A stretch of DNA of 64,000 bases from positions 62,001-126,000 of the forward strand of contig NZ_FXSZ01000007.1 of NCBI RefSeq assembly GCF_900182575.1. Reading direction: 5' to 3'. Every line of letters begins with the position of its first letter. Position 1 is the first letter of the stretch. Under the pieces are notes generated by a model, which ran no database searches, had not been told where the DNA came from, and saw only the letters and a list, made by a program, of their open reading frames with translations. Source of the stretch: Solitalea koreensis. Lineage in GTDB: Bacteria > Bacteroidota > Bacteroidia > Sphingobacteriales > Sphingobacteriaceae. The position numbers were made by a program, and so were the translations under genes. This document shows, piece by piece, positions 9,104 through 18,545 of this stretch.

Positions 9104-11809
9104 ATGAAAACTTTACTTTCATTATTATCAGGCAGATATAAAGGCAATTCAAGGAAGTTTGCCCAATGCATCTTTCCGGCCATGCTGTTGATGGCCGCTC
9201 TTCAAGCTTCCGCTCAAACCTATATTAAATCACCAATCCCAGTACCAGCGCCGCCCTCTAATTTACTGCCCGGAAAAAAGGCACCTGCGGTTACAGATAT
9301 CTGGGTGGTGTTTAAAACCCATTGCGACCTTGGTTATACTATGTCGGCAAGTGCAGTATTTAAGAAGTATCGTGAAGATATGATGGATAACGCCATCCGC
9401 TTGATAGAAGCTGATAAGAAAAAACCGGTTGATGAAAGGTTTAAATGGACCATTGCCGGATGGCCGATGAAAGTGGATATCCTTGGTCCTTTACAAACAC
9501 CTGAGCGAAAACTGAAAGTGGAGCAGGCACTAAGGGAAGGTGCAATAAGTGTGCATGCTTTGCCGGCCACTATAGAATCAGATGTAATGGAATTGGAAGA
9601 CTATGTACGCGGCTTGGAATTTTCCTCTCAAATTGCCCGTGAATATGGTCATAAGTTGCCCATTGCTGCGAAGATGACAGATGTACCTGCCCATAGCTGG
9701 TTGCTTCCCACTTTGTTACATCATGCGGGTATAAAATTTATACAAATTGGTTGTAATTATACTGTGCAGCCAATGTCGCTTCCTCAACTTTTTTGGTGGG
9801 AAGGACCCGATGGTTCAAAGGTGCTTTGCAATTACACTCCGCATTATGGTTCGGGTGTAAAACCTCCTGAGAACTGGCCTTCAAAAAATTATTTGGCCGT
9901 AATTATGACACATGACAATGAAGGCCCGCCTCCATCTAACGAGATTGAAGCAGTTCAAAAACAAGTAGCAGACATGAAAGGCGTTCGCTTGCATTTGGCC
10001 GATTTGGAAGAATACGCAAAAGCTTTATTGATTGAAAATCCGCAAGTGCCAACTATTCGTGGCGATATGGTTGACCCATGGATACACGGTGTAATGGCCA
10101 TGCCTCAGGAATCAAAAACAGCCAGAAACATTCGTCCACTTGAACCGGCATTAGATGTATTGAATACGCAACTGAAAGCATGGGGGATTGCAACTTCTTC
10201 TGCAGCGCCGTCATTGGCAAAGGCTTATGAAAACAGCATGCTCTTTAGTGAACATACATTTGGTGCCTGGGCACCAGGAACCGGATTTTTTTCAAAAGAT
10301 GGAAAGACGGAAGTGCCAGTAGCAGATCGATATAAATACAATGATGATTTCATCAAAGCAAGGAAAGAGGGCTTTTACGAAAAATTTGAATCCAGTTTTA
10401 AAGATAAGGCCCGGTACATCAACATTACAGACAGCATTATTGGAACAAACTTCAATGCACGCATGAGCCTTCTGGCCAAAAACGTAAAAGCTAGTGCTGG
10501 CGATTTACTGGTGTATAATCCTTTGCCATGGATGCGAAGCGGAGTAGTGGATTTTAATGGTGAAAAAATAGTAGCCGAAAATATTCCGGCAAATGGATAC
10601 AAAGTAATCAAGAACACTGCAACAACCTTTACTTCAACAAGTGATAATACGGCGATCCTCAATACAAAATTCTATATAGCAAAGTTTGATAAGAAGAAAG
10701 GCGGAATCATTTCATTAATTGAAAAAGCAACCGGCAAAGAATTGGTGGATCAACATTCCAATTACGTGTTGGGTCAATTTCTGCATGAACGCTTCAGCTA
10801 TGCACAAACTGAGGATTATCACAACAGAAATTATGTGATGAACAATCCATTAGCCGGTCTTAAACCGAATTTGCCTAAAGATATTTCCTATTTGGCCACA
10901 AGGCTTACAGATTGGAAAATGAAAACAGAACACTCACCCGTTGCCGATAAGGTTACATTGGTTACGGTGAACGCTAATCCTGTAGCTCAATCAGTTTCCA
11001 TCGAATTCACCTTCCCGAAAGCATTTTCTTATGTGGATGTGGAATGGAAAATAAATAATAAAATACCCAATACGGTTCCGGAGGGAGGCTGGTTATGTTT
11101 TCCTTTAAATGTTGATCAGCCTAAGTATTTAGTGGGCCGTTTGGGTGGTGCTATGGATTTAGCGAAGGATCAGATTGTTGGAGGCAACAGATATCTATAT
11201 GGTGTACAAACAGGAGCATCTCTAATTGGATCCGATCAATCAGGTGTTGGTATTTGTGCCATTGATGCACCTTTGCTCAGTTTTGGCCAGCCGGGACTCT
11301 GGAAATACGATTATGATTATTTCCCTAAACAGCCTTCTGTATTTGTGAACTTGTACAACAATATGTGGAATACCAATTTCCCTTACTGGACTGAAGGATC
11401 ATGGAGCGAACGTGTTCGCATATGGAGTGTCAAACAAGGAGAAAAGCCTTCAGAAAACCTGGCTGTACAATCATGGGAAGCCAGACTGCCTCTTATGGCC
11501 ATGGCTGTTGCTGGAAATGGGAAAAAGCTTCCTGCCGAGCAAACAGGTATTTCTGTATCGCGTAAAGGAGTCTTGATTACTGCTTATGGTAATGATCCTG
11601 ATGGTAATTATGGAACCTTGTTGCGCTTATGGGAGCAGGCCGGGAAATCTGGGGAGGTTACGGTTTCGTTGCCTGGGCATCTGCATTTCACTAAAGCTAT
11701 ACCAGTAAACCTTAGGGGAGAGGTAAGTGGAAAGGCAATACCTGTCAAAAACGAAAAAATTATTTGTGAGATTAAGGAGTTCGGGCCTGTAAGTTTTATC
11801 CTGGAATAA
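9104..11809 (+). CDS. GH38-like secreted enzyme (DUF5054-type), copy 1
   Basis: A 901-residue exported protein with a long signal peptide ending near residue 38 (LQASAQ). The mature N-terminus has DIWVVFKTHCDLGYT with His73 and Asp75, and AAKMTDVPAHSW with Asp193 and His197. In GH38 alpha-mannosidases the zinc ligands HxD lie near the N-terminus (HNDPGW) and the nucleophile is in IDPFGHS, so TDVPAHS looks like the same site. Other conserved blocks are MTHDNEGPP, DPWIHGVMAMP and FSEHTFG; the C-terminal half is beta-rich with VVYNPLPW-like and VNLRGE motifs, as in the GH38 sandwich domains. I recall relatives annotated DUF5054, without established function. Predicted role: zinc-dependent glycosidase on a side chain of the target glycan; this is inference. 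It is 16 bp upstream of the GH43 gene, in one operon. Confidence 0.75.
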   Translation: MKTLLSLLSGRYKGNSRKFAQCIFPAMLLMAALQASAQTYIKSPIPVPAPPSNLLPGKKAPAVTDIWVVFKTHCDLGYTMSASAVFKKYREDMMDNAIRLIEADKKKPVDERFKWTIAGWPMKVDILGPLQTPERKLKVEQALREGAISVHALPATIESDVMELEDYVRGLEFSSQIAREYGHKLPIAAKMTDVPAHSWLLPTLLHHAGIKFIQIGCNYTVQPMSLPQLFWWEGPDGSKVLCNYTPHYGSGVKPPENWPSKNYLAVIMTHDNEGPPPSNEIEAVQKQVADMKGVRLHLADLEEYAKALLIENPQVPTIRGDMVDPWIHGVMAMPQESKTARNIRPLEPALDVLNTQLKAWGIATSSAAPSLAKAYENSMLFSEHTFGAWAPGTGFFSKDGKTEVPVADRYKYNDDFIKARKEGFYEKFESSFKDKARYINITDSIIGTNFNARMSLLAKNVKASAGDLLVYNPLPWMRSGVVDFNGEKIVAENIPANGYKVIKNTATTFTSTSDNTAILNTKFYIAKFDKKKGGIISLIEKATGKELVDQHSNYVLGQFLHERFSYAQTEDYHNRNYVMNNPLAGLKPNLPKDISYLATRLTDWKMKTEHSPVADKVTLVTVNANPVAQSVSIEFTFPKAFSYVDVEWKINNKIPNTVPEGGWLCFPLNVDQPKYLVGRLGGAMDLAKDQIVGGNRYLYGVQTGASLIGSDQSGVGICAIDAPLLSFGQPGLWKYDYDYFPKQPSVFVNLYNNMWNTNFPYWTEGSWSERVRIWSVKQGEKPSENLAVQSWEARLPLMAMAVAGNGKKLPAEQTGISVSRKGVLITAYGNDPDGNYGTLLRLWEQAGKSGEVTVSLPGHLHFTKAIPVNLRGEVSGKAIPVKNEKIICEIKEFGPVSFILE

Positions 11810-11825
11810 GAGCAATAAATAATTC

Positions 11826-13196
11826 ATGAAAAAAGAATATCGTTTAATAGTGAAACTTTGCCATTCATTACTATTTATTACTGCTTGCCTCACTTCGTCA
11901 GTCGTTTTTTCGCAAAATCCGATTGTGCCACCAGGTGTTTATATTGCCGACCCGGAAGCACATGTAGGAAAAGATGGCCATTTGTATGTATATGGTTCCT
12001 TGGATGAATCAAATGGATACTGGTGCTCGCACCGTCATTTCATATTGTCTAGCCTCGATTTGAAAACCTGGAACATCGAAACGAATGCATTTAGTTCTAA
12101 AGGGAAAAATGATGAGGTTCCCTATACTAATGAACTTTTATTTGCGCCCGATTGTGTTACTAAAGGCGATTCATCATATCTGTATTATTGTATGCCCAGT
12201 GGAACCTTCACCGAGGGAGTAGCTGCCGCTTCGTCGCCGCTTGGTCCATTTGAAAACGGCACTCATTTAAAAGGCGTCTATCAAATTGATCCGGCTGTAC
12301 TGCTTGATGATGATGGTCAGGCTTATTTCTATTGGGGGCAAACAGCGCCCAAAGTGGCAAAGCTAAAACCCAATATGCGGGAGATTGATACAACAACAAT
12401 CACTAATTGCCTGGCCGGAAATTATGAAGATAATTATTTCAATGAGGGGGCATCCATCCGAAAAATAGGCAAGTTGTATTACCTCATTTACGCTTACGGT
12501 GGCCGACATAATACGCGTTACCAGTGCACATCCTTGGCCTATGCAACCAGTACTTCACCCATGGGGCCGTTTCAATTTCGGGGTGTAATCATCGATAATT
12601 ATGGTTCAAATCCGGTGATTGAAAACAACCACGGATCTATACAAAAGTTTAACGGTCAATGGTATGTTTTTTATCATCGTCCATCAGCAGGCTTAAAGCA
12701 ATTTAGGAAAGCATGTATAGAGCCTATAAAAATTGAAAAGGATGGTAGTATCCGGGAAGTGGAAATGTCTTCACAGGGAGCGTCAGGGCCCTTGCCTGCC
12801 AATATGCAAATTCAAGCTGAATGGGCCTGCCAAATGAGTGGCAACGTCCGATCACAAGATTTTCAATCTGATAATCTCTGGTTTGGGAAACTGGCAAACT
12901 TGAAAAACGGAGACACAGCGGTATACAAGTATATTCAATTTGGCAAGGCTACGAAAAATTTCGTTTGCAAAACATTGGGAGGGCATGGCAACGGAAGCGT
13001 GCAAGTATGGGTGAACGATGGGCGGAAAAAAAGAATGGTAGCCGATTGTGAAATAAAAGCATACAATAAAGAAGATTCATACCAAATTGTTAGTGCGACA
13101 CTGAATGAGTCTGTAGAAGGCAAACAGGCTGTAACGCTTTTGTTTAAAGGGTTTTCAGAAATGCCTTTGGATTTTGATTGGTTTTATTTTTATTGA
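11826..13196 (+). CDS. GH43-family glycosidase with C-terminal CBM6-like domain
   Basis: A 456-residue secreted protein; signal peptide ends near residue 30 (VVFSQ). The five-bladed propeller residues of GH43 are visible: catalytic base Asp42 in YIADPEAHV, pKa-modulating Asp155 in YQIDPAVLLDDDGQ, and general acid Glu207 in YFNEGASIRK. From about residue 330 a beta-sandwich resembling CBM6 follows, ending FDWFYFY. GH43 enzymes are inverting beta-xylosidases, alpha-L-arabinofuranosidases or galactosidases; the context of xylose genes favours xylosidase or arabinofuranosidase activity, but the subfamily cannot be told here. It lies between two GH38-like genes (16 bp and 50 bp gaps), so the three are probably translated from one message and attack the same glycan. 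Confidence 0.88.
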   Translation: MKKEYRLIVKLCHSLLFITACLTSSVVFSQNPIVPPGVYIADPEAHVGKDGHLYVYGSLDESNGYWCSHRHFILSSLDLKTWNIETNAFSSKGKNDEVPYTNELLFAPDCVTKGDSSYLYYCMPSGTFTEGVAAASSPLGPFENGTHLKGVYQIDPAVLLDDDGQAYFYWGQTAPKVAKLKPNMREIDTTTITNCLAGNYEDNYFNEGASIRKIGKLYYLIYAYGGRHNTRYQCTSLAYATSTSPMGPFQFRGVIIDNYGSNPVIENNHGSIQKFNGQWYVFYHRPSAGLKQFRKACIEPIKIEKDGSIREVEMSSQGASGPLPANMQIQAEWACQMSGNVRSQDFQSDNLWFGKLANLKNGDTAVYKYIQFGKATKNFVCKTLGGHGNGSVQVWVNDGRKKRMVADCEIKAYNKEDSYQIVSATLNESVEGKQAVTLLFKGFSEMPLDFDWFYFY

Positions 13197-13246
13197 TGGT
13201 TCGTTGGTAATAAAAAACTATTGTTTAAAGCTAAAATGTAATTGTA

Positions 13247-15916
13247 ATGACAAGAAAAAAAACTACAGTACTTTTTTTTATGGTACTCTTCAGTTTAGCG
13301 GCAAAGGCGCAACCGTCGAGTGAAAAAAAGACTATCAATTCAAAAGTGACGGATATATGGGTGGTTTTTAAAACACATTTTGATCTCGGGTTTACAGATC
13401 TCCCCGAAAATGTATTTAAGCGGTACCGGGAAGAAATGATGGACAATGCATTAACCGTAATAGAGAAGAGCCAAACGCAACCAAAAGAAAAGCGTTTTTC
13501 CTGGACAGTTTCAGGCTGGCCCCTGCAGGCGCAAATACTTGGCCCGTTACAAACACCGGAACGAAAAGCAAGAATTGAAAAAGCAATAAAGGAAGGAACA
13601 CTTGTTGCTCATGGCCTTCCTTTTACCACACATACAGAGTCGTTGGATTATGAAGATTTGGTGAGGGGCTTGGGTTTTTCTTCAGCGGTTGCAAGGAAAT
13701 ATGGGCTTCCGTTGCCTATCAGTGCAAAAATGACGGATGTGCCAAGTCATTCCTGGATCTTGCCTACCTTGCTGAAAAATGCGGGCATTCAATTTTTACA
13801 ATTAGGCTGTAATCCTGCCAGTCAGTATCCTCGTTTTCCCGAGCTGTTCTGGTGGGAAGGAGCCGATGGGTCAAAAGTATTATGCAACTATACCCCACTT
13901 TATGGTTCTGACATCAGGCCAACGCCTAACTGGCCTTGTAAGAACTACCTGGCCATGCAAATGACAGGTGATAATCACGGGCCGCCAAACTCAAAGGAAA
14001 TTGATAAGCTGCTTGTTTATGCTGCCAAAGAATTACCCGGAGTGAAAATCCACTTTGGTACACTGGATGATTTTGCCAAAGCCGTACTTGCCGAAAAGCC
14101 TGATCTGCCAACCGTAAAAGGTGATTGTCCCGATACCTGGATTCATGGCCTGCAATCGAATCCTCAGGAAACAAAAATTGCTAGAAATATACGCCCCTTG
14201 GAGCCAGCTCTTGATGTCTTGCATACGCAACTGAAATCTTGGGGCCTCTCGGTTGTACCTGTTGCTGCAAAGCTGAACAAAGCGTATGAACAAAGTCTTT
14301 TATATGCCGAACATACCTGGGGGATGAATGCGGAATACGGCCCTCGTTATGCTTATGGTGATGCATGGAAGAAATGGATGGATGAAGCAGCGGCAGAACC
14401 GGTTCCCGAAGACGGCAACTACGCCTCGCTGATAAATAGCAATCACAAAAATACCACAATCGGAAGTAAACGAAAATGGCTTCGTTCATACGATGATAAA
14501 CGTCAATACATTCTTAATGCCAATGACATTGTAAGCACAGAACTTAAAACTGAACTTGATTTATTGGCGGCATCGGTTAATAAGCAAGGAAAACGTGTGG
14601 TGGTATATAATCCTTTGCCATGGAAACGATCGGGGATGATTGAAAACCCATGGGAAAAAGGAAAATACTTCTATGTGAAAGATGTGGCTGCTTCTGGTTA
14701 CAGCACGTTCTCAATGAATGAATTAAATGAAGGTGCCGTTACCAGGGATGAAGCAACAACCTTTAGTACTCCTTATTTCAAAGTGGTTTTTGATTTGAAA
14801 AAAGGAGGAATCGCCTCTTTAATTGAAAAATCAACCGGTCGTGAGTTGGTAGATCAATCATCGAAGTATGTTGTTGGGCAGTTTTTGCACGAACGTTTTA
14901 GCGCTAATGAAGTGGATAAATGGTTTAATGCCTACAGTCGTATCAAAGATGGTTGGGGTTTAAATGATCTTGGAAAACCTGGAATGCCTAAAGAAATTCC
15001 TTATTTAACCTATACACCAAATGCATGGAAAATAAACGTTATGCATGCTGCTGTTGCAGACATTGCCACATTAACAGCGGTATCAACAGATGGTTATGCA
15101 AAGGGGTATACCTTAACGTTTACCTTCCCTCACAACGCTGCTTATGTAGATGTTAAGTGGGCAGTAGACTCAAAAACTCCCGAAAAACAAGCTGAAGGAG
15201 GATGGTTATGTTTTCCATTCAGTGTGGAGAAACCGAAGTTTACTGTTGGTCGTTTAGGTGGTCCAATCGATCCTGCAAAGGATATTGTACCAGGCGCCAA
15301 CAGACACCTTATGGCAGTAACTACTGGGGCGGCAATTACCCAGGCTAATAAATCGGGTGTAGCATTAGCCTCTGCCGATGCTCCTCTGTTAAGCTTTGGT
15401 GAACCGGGGCTTTGGAAATATTCCATGGATTATGTACCAACGACTCCATCTGTATTTGTAAACCTTTACAATAATATGTGGAATACCAATTTCGCTTTAT
15501 GGCAGGAGGGTTCATGGAGCGAAAGCGTGCGTATCTGGCCGGTTGACAAAGGTACGCAGACAGTTGCCAACCTGTCTCAATATGGATGGGAAACACGTTT
15601 GCCATTGTTAACCGGTGTGGCGGATGGTCAGACTGGAAAATTACCTGCCACTAAAACAGGCATCTCTGTTTCAAGGGCCGGCATTTTAATAACTGCATTT
15701 GGTGAAAATCCTGATGGTAATGGCACTGTGTTACGTTTGTGGGAGCAGGCTGGCAACAACAGCTCGTGCAAGGTTACCCTTTCTGAGAATCATTCCTTTA
15801 AAACAGCCCGCTTTTGTAATCTGCGAGGGGAGTTTCTGTCGAAAGAATTTAAAATTAATAATACCATTGATGTACCTATTAACGCTTATGAACCGGTAAG
15901 TATCCTTTTGAACTAG
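13247..15916 (+). CDS. GH38-like secreted enzyme (DUF5054-type), copy 2
   Basis: An 889-residue exported protein; signal peptide MTRKKTTVLFFMVLFSLAAKAQ. It is a clear paralogue of copies 1 and 3 with the same landmarks: His44 and Asp46 in FKTHFDLGFTDL, Asp164 and His168 in KMTDVPSHSW, and the blocks MTGDNHGPP, DTWIHGLQSNP and YAEHTWGMN. It differs by a longer loop after the EHTWG motif (about residues 365-420). By analogy to GH38 the Asp in TDVPSHS would be the nucleophile and the HxD pair would bind zinc; this is untested for the family. It is the last gene of the 9104-15916 operon and is followed by a strong bidirectional terminator shared with the convergent AraC gene. Confidence 0.75.
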   Translation: MTRKKTTVLFFMVLFSLAAKAQPSSEKKTINSKVTDIWVVFKTHFDLGFTDLPENVFKRYREEMMDNALTVIEKSQTQPKEKRFSWTVSGWPLQAQILGPLQTPERKARIEKAIKEGTLVAHGLPFTTHTESLDYEDLVRGLGFSSAVARKYGLPLPISAKMTDVPSHSWILPTLLKNAGIQFLQLGCNPASQYPRFPELFWWEGADGSKVLCNYTPLYGSDIRPTPNWPCKNYLAMQMTGDNHGPPNSKEIDKLLVYAAKELPGVKIHFGTLDDFAKAVLAEKPDLPTVKGDCPDTWIHGLQSNPQETKIARNIRPLEPALDVLHTQLKSWGLSVVPVAAKLNKAYEQSLLYAEHTWGMNAEYGPRYAYGDAWKKWMDEAAAEPVPEDGNYASLINSNHKNTTIGSKRKWLRSYDDKRQYILNANDIVSTELKTELDLLAASVNKQGKRVVVYNPLPWKRSGMIENPWEKGKYFYVKDVAASGYSTFSMNELNEGAVTRDEATTFSTPYFKVVFDLKKGGIASLIEKSTGRELVDQSSKYVVGQFLHERFSANEVDKWFNAYSRIKDGWGLNDLGKPGMPKEIPYLTYTPNAWKINVMHAAVADIATLTAVSTDGYAKGYTLTFTFPHNAAYVDVKWAVDSKTPEKQAEGGWLCFPFSVEKPKFTVGRLGGPIDPAKDIVPGANRHLMAVTTGAAITQANKSGVALASADAPLLSFGEPGLWKYSMDYVPTTPSVFVNLYNNMWNTNFALWQEGSWSESVRIWPVDKGTQTVANLSQYGWETRLPLLTGVADGQTGKLPATKTGISVSRAGILITAFGENPDGNGTVLRLWEQAGNNSSCKVTLSENHSFKTARFCNLRGEFLSKEFKINNTIDVPINAYEPVSILLN

Positions 15917-16021
15917 TTTCTTGAATGACCATTCTTCAAGCTAATAAATGGGAAGCCTTGGAGATGGAATTAAAGTACAGTAGAGACAGGAAATTTCGCT
16001 GGGCCGTTTGTGAAAGAAACG

Positions 16022-16058
16022 AAAAAAGGTTAGTAAATCAGTTTTACTAACCTTTTTT
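16022..16058. terminator. Bidirectional terminator between convergent genes
   Basis: A perfect 10-bp stem GGTTAGTAAA/TTTACTAACC with a 5-nt loop is flanked by AAAAAA on the left and TTTTTT on the right. It therefore works on both strands, ending the GH38-like operon from the left and the AraC gene from the right. Confidence 0.9.
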
Positions 16059-16100
16059 ATATAGTACAAAAAAGTCTGTATTCTTTTCAGAAGTATATTG

Positions 16101-16997
16101 TTAGGCAACTTGCATTTTTTTGGTATTCTCTGTTTCAGGCATTCTGTACTGATTCAAAAAGTCGCGTGGAGATAACCCCTTTGATTCTTTAAAATGTTTG
16201 TTGAAGTTAGAAATGTTGTTGTATCCGCTGTTATAACAACATTCGGTAATATTATGGCCCCCTTTAAGCAATAGTTTTGCAGCATAACTAATTCTTACTT
16301 CCTTTACAAAATCAATTAATGTACGATTGGTTTTGGCCTTGAAAAAGCGACAAAAGGCTGCTGGCGACATGGGGATAAGATCTGCAACCTCTTGCAGTGA
16401 AATATCTTTCTTAAAGTTTCTGAAGATATAATCATATACTTTATTTATTTTTTGTGCTTCGCTTGAACTTTCAATGCTATTGAAATAAGGAGAAGATAAT
16501 ACCTGGCTCGTGTCAGATTGCGCCAGGATGTCAAGTAACCTCAACATCAATGCAACCCTTGCCATTCCTGTTTCAACGAGCATTTCCCTCATTACCTTTT
16601 TGGCTTTTTTTATTGTTGATCCGGTAAATAAAATCCCTTTTGAAGCTTTACAGAACAACTCTGATAATTGTTTAGCCTCCGGTTTTTCTAATAATTGTTT
16701 GCCCAAAAAATCAGGAAAAAAACGGATGACAGTTCTCTGCGGAGGACTCATTGGATCTGGTTGTTTATCACATTGCCAGCAATGGGGTAGGTTGCTGCCT
16801 AGTATCACCAGTTCTGTTCCTTCAAAGTTCTGAATATGATCGCCAATAAAACGTTTGCCACTACAGTTTTCAAGTAAGGTAATCTCAAAGTTTGCATGGG
16901 ACTTTAAGGTATGATGTTTTTTTATTTCAAATGGTTCAGCACTGATCGAAAAAGATTGGTCAACTGGGAATGTGTAGTTTTCGTAGATGCATTGCAT
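16101..16997 (-). CDS. AraC-family transcriptional regulator 1
   Basis: A 298-residue cytoplasmic regulator. The N-terminal ~100 residues look like a cupin-type sensing domain (FEITLLENCSGKRFIGDHI, LVILGSNLPHCW). The C-terminal ~100 residues hold the two helix-turn-helix units of AraC proteins: SLQEVADLIPMSPAAFCRFF followed by YNSGYNNISNFNKHFKES and GLSPRDFLNQYR. It is one of three close paralogues in this window (with 17292-18155 and 25872-26738). It sits convergent to the GH38-like operon and directly downstream of regulator 2. It probably senses a sugar and controls nearby catabolic operons; the inducer is unknown. I did not find as clear a TAnnTTTG promoter in front of it as for the other two. 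Confidence 0.93.
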   Translation of the reverse strand: MQCIYENYTFPVDQSFSISAEPFEIKKHHTLKSHANFEITLLENCSGKRFIGDHIQNFEGTELVILGSNLPHCWQCDKQPDPMSPPQRTVIRFFPDFLGKQLLEKPEAKQLSELFCKASKGILFTGSTIKKAKKVMREMLVETGMARVALMLRLLDILAQSDTSQVLSSPYFNSIESSSEAQKINKVYDYIFRNFKKDISLQEVADLIPMSPAAFCRFFKAKTNRTLIDFVKEVRISYAAKLLLKGGHNITECCYNSGYNNISNFNKHFKESKGLSPRDFLNQYRMPETENTKKMQVA

Positions 16998-17158
16998 AAA
17001 TAGATATATGTGTTTTGGTTTTGATCTAAAGTAAATAAACTTTTTGTAAAAACGACACTAACCAATTTTAAAAAAAATACTAAATAATGTTAAAATAAGA
17101 GTGGTTTATGATGCTCTTAAATTATTAACGAGTTGAGAAAAATCGTATAGAGCTCTTT

Positions 17159-17185
17159 AAGAGGAGCATGAAGCTCCTCTTTTTT
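17159..17185 (+). terminator. Plus-strand hairpin with T-tract
   Basis: A perfect 9-bp stem AAGAGGAGC/GCTCCTCTT with a 5-nt loop is followed by further Ts on the plus strand. No plus-strand gene lies upstream in the 294-bp gap between the two AraC genes, so its use is unclear; it could stop antisense read-through. Confidence 0.6.
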
Positions 17186-17218
17186 GGACGAATAAAACGG
17201 AGTTAAACTGATTGCAAC

Positions 17219-17257
17219 AAAAAAAACAGGCCATCGCTTTTGATGTCCCGTTTTTTT
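17219..17257 (-). terminator. Intrinsic terminator of AraC regulator 2
   Basis: Read on the minus strand, AAACGGGACATC and GATGGCCTGTTT form a 12-bp stem with one mismatch and one G-U pair, followed by a run of Ts. It lies about 35 bp after the stop of the AraC gene at 17292-18155. Confidence 0.65.
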
Positions 17258-17291
17258 GTAAAACTTTTCAAGATACATTTTATGCTTTTTC

Positions 17292-18155
17292 TCAAGCAAC
17301 TTTATACTGATTCAAAAAGTCGCGTGGCGATAGTCCTTTTGATTCTTTGAAATGTTTATTGAAATTGGAAATGTTGTTATACCCGCTGTGGAAGCTTGCT
17401 TCTGTAACATTATGCTTGCCTTCGAGCAACAGTTTTGCGGCATGGCTGATCCGCACTTCTTTTATAAAGTCGATAAGGGTACGGTTGGTTTTTGCTTTAA
17501 AAAAACGGCAGAATGCTGATGGTGTCATGGGAAGTAAGTCTGCTATCTCCTGCAATGAAATCTCTTTTTTAAAATTTTGGAAGATATACTCAAATACTTT
17601 ATTGATTTTTTTTGCCTCTTCCGAAGATTCCACACTATTGAAATAAGGCGAAGACAATAATTGGTAGCTATTGGATTGGGAGAGTAAATCCAACAAACGC
17701 AGCATTAATATTGCTCTTGACATCCCTGTTTCTAATAGCATGGTGCGCATGATCATTTTTGCTTTTTCTACAACAGGGCCTGTAAATAAAATTCCTTTTG
17801 AAGCTTTGGAAAATAGTTCATTCAATTGTTTAGCTTCCGGCATTTCCAATAATTGCTTGCCCATAAAATCGGGAAAAAAGTGGATGACTATAGATTGAGG
17901 GGCTACCATGGGTTCCAGCTCCTGGTAAAAATGCCAGCAATGCGGCAAATAGCTGCCCAGCAATACAAGCTCCGTTCCTTCAAAATCATCAATATGATCT
18001 CCTATGAAGCGCTTGCCTTTACAATTTTCGAATAAGACAATTTCAAAGTTTAAGTGTGACTTTAATATGTTGTTTTTCTTCATTTCTACCAGATCTGTTC
18101 TGATCGTAAAGGATTGATCGGGAGGAAAGCTAAAGTTTTCGTAAAAGTACTTCAT
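17292..18155 (-). CDS. AraC-family transcriptional regulator 2
   Basis: A 287-residue paralogue of regulator 1. The N-terminal sensing domain begins MKYFYENFSFPPDQSFTI and includes KRFIGDHIDDFEGTELVLLG; the C-terminal double helix-turn-helix is SLQEIADLLPMTPSAFCRFF and HSGYNNISNFNKHFKES. It is divergent from the GH38-like gene at 18546 across a 390-bp gap, the normal arrangement for a regulator that controls the neighbouring operon. A promoter with a 19-bp spacer lies 20 bp upstream of its start codon. A terminator separates it from regulator 1, so the two are separate transcription units. Confidence 0.94.
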   Translation of the reverse strand: MKYFYENFSFPPDQSFTIRTDLVEMKKNNILKSHLNFEIVLFENCKGKRFIGDHIDDFEGTELVLLGSYLPHCWHFYQELEPMVAPQSIVIHFFPDFMGKQLLEMPEAKQLNELFSKASKGILFTGPVVEKAKMIMRTMLLETGMSRAILMLRLLDLLSQSNSYQLLSSPYFNSVESSEEAKKINKVFEYIFQNFKKEISLQEIADLLPMTPSAFCRFFKAKTNRTLIDFIKEVRISHAAKLLLEGKHNVTEASFHSGYNNISNFNKHFKESKGLSPRDFLNQYKVA

Positions 18156-18174
18156 GGTCGAAAGGTTTAGTAAA

Positions 18175-18204
18175 CAAAACTAACAGCTGATTTCAATTTT
18201 GCAA
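18175..18204 (-). promoter_or_regulatory. Bacteroidota promoter of AraC regulator 2
   Basis: On the minus strand the sequence reads TTG, 19 bases, TAGTTTTG. This fits the Bacteroidota sigma-factor consensus TTG-N19..21-TAnnTTTG exactly. The same arrangement, with a nearly identical spacer, occurs before regulator 3 at 26794-26823. Confidence 0.75.
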
Positions 18205-18269
18205 CTGCAGTGATAAAATAAATGCCTTTAAGCAGGTGTCATGTTGATAGCTTTCGTGTTAGAGTCATA

Positions 18270-18286
18270 ACACACACACACACACA
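18270..18286. repeat. (AC)n microsatellite
   Basis: Eight consecutive AC units lie in the 390-bp divergent gap between AraC regulator 2 and the GH38-like gene. A dinucleotide tract like this can change length by slippage and so alter promoter spacing, but no such effect can be seen from one sequence. Confidence 0.9.
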
Positions 18287-18447
18287 TGCAAAATATTTCT
18301 AGAGCACTGATTAATTAAATAGAAAAGTGACCATCGTTTGTAATGATTAAAAAAAAATAAAAAAGCGGCCATTGTAACTCTCGAAATCTATATCAGCTAA
18401 AATAACATCAAGAGTTGGCAATTAATAGGATGTTAAAGGCTTTTATA

Positions 18448-18495
18448 TGAACGAATATTGTGTGTAGAAGTTGCTTCAATCAACATTATATCCTT
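18448..18495 (+). promoter_or_regulatory. Candidate operator/promoter upstream of GH38-like copy 3
   Basis: The element holds TGAACGAATATTGTGTGT followed by GAAGTTGCTTC, a short inverted repeat. TGAACGARTATTGTRTGY recurs 5' of the gene at 21302 (21240-21257), and TTGTGTGTWGAAG recurs 5' of the GH3 gene (51145-51157). TATCCTTG just after it is one base off the TAnnTTTG promoter box. It is a candidate binding site for one of the AraC regulators. Confidence 0.4.
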
Positions 18496-18545
18496 GATCG
18501 TAAGTTCTAATCATCATAAAAGTATCTCTACACAAAGAATTAATT

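Noticed and set aside
16998..17100. TAnnTTTG promoter in front of AraC regulator 1
   Set aside because: Only TACTTTAG was found and no TTG at 19-21 bp, so it is too weak to list.
17117..17299. 60-codon minus-strand frame between AraC genes
   Set aside because: It overlaps the terminator of AraC 2 and another hairpin, and has a biased Lys/Phe content caused by the A/T tracts.
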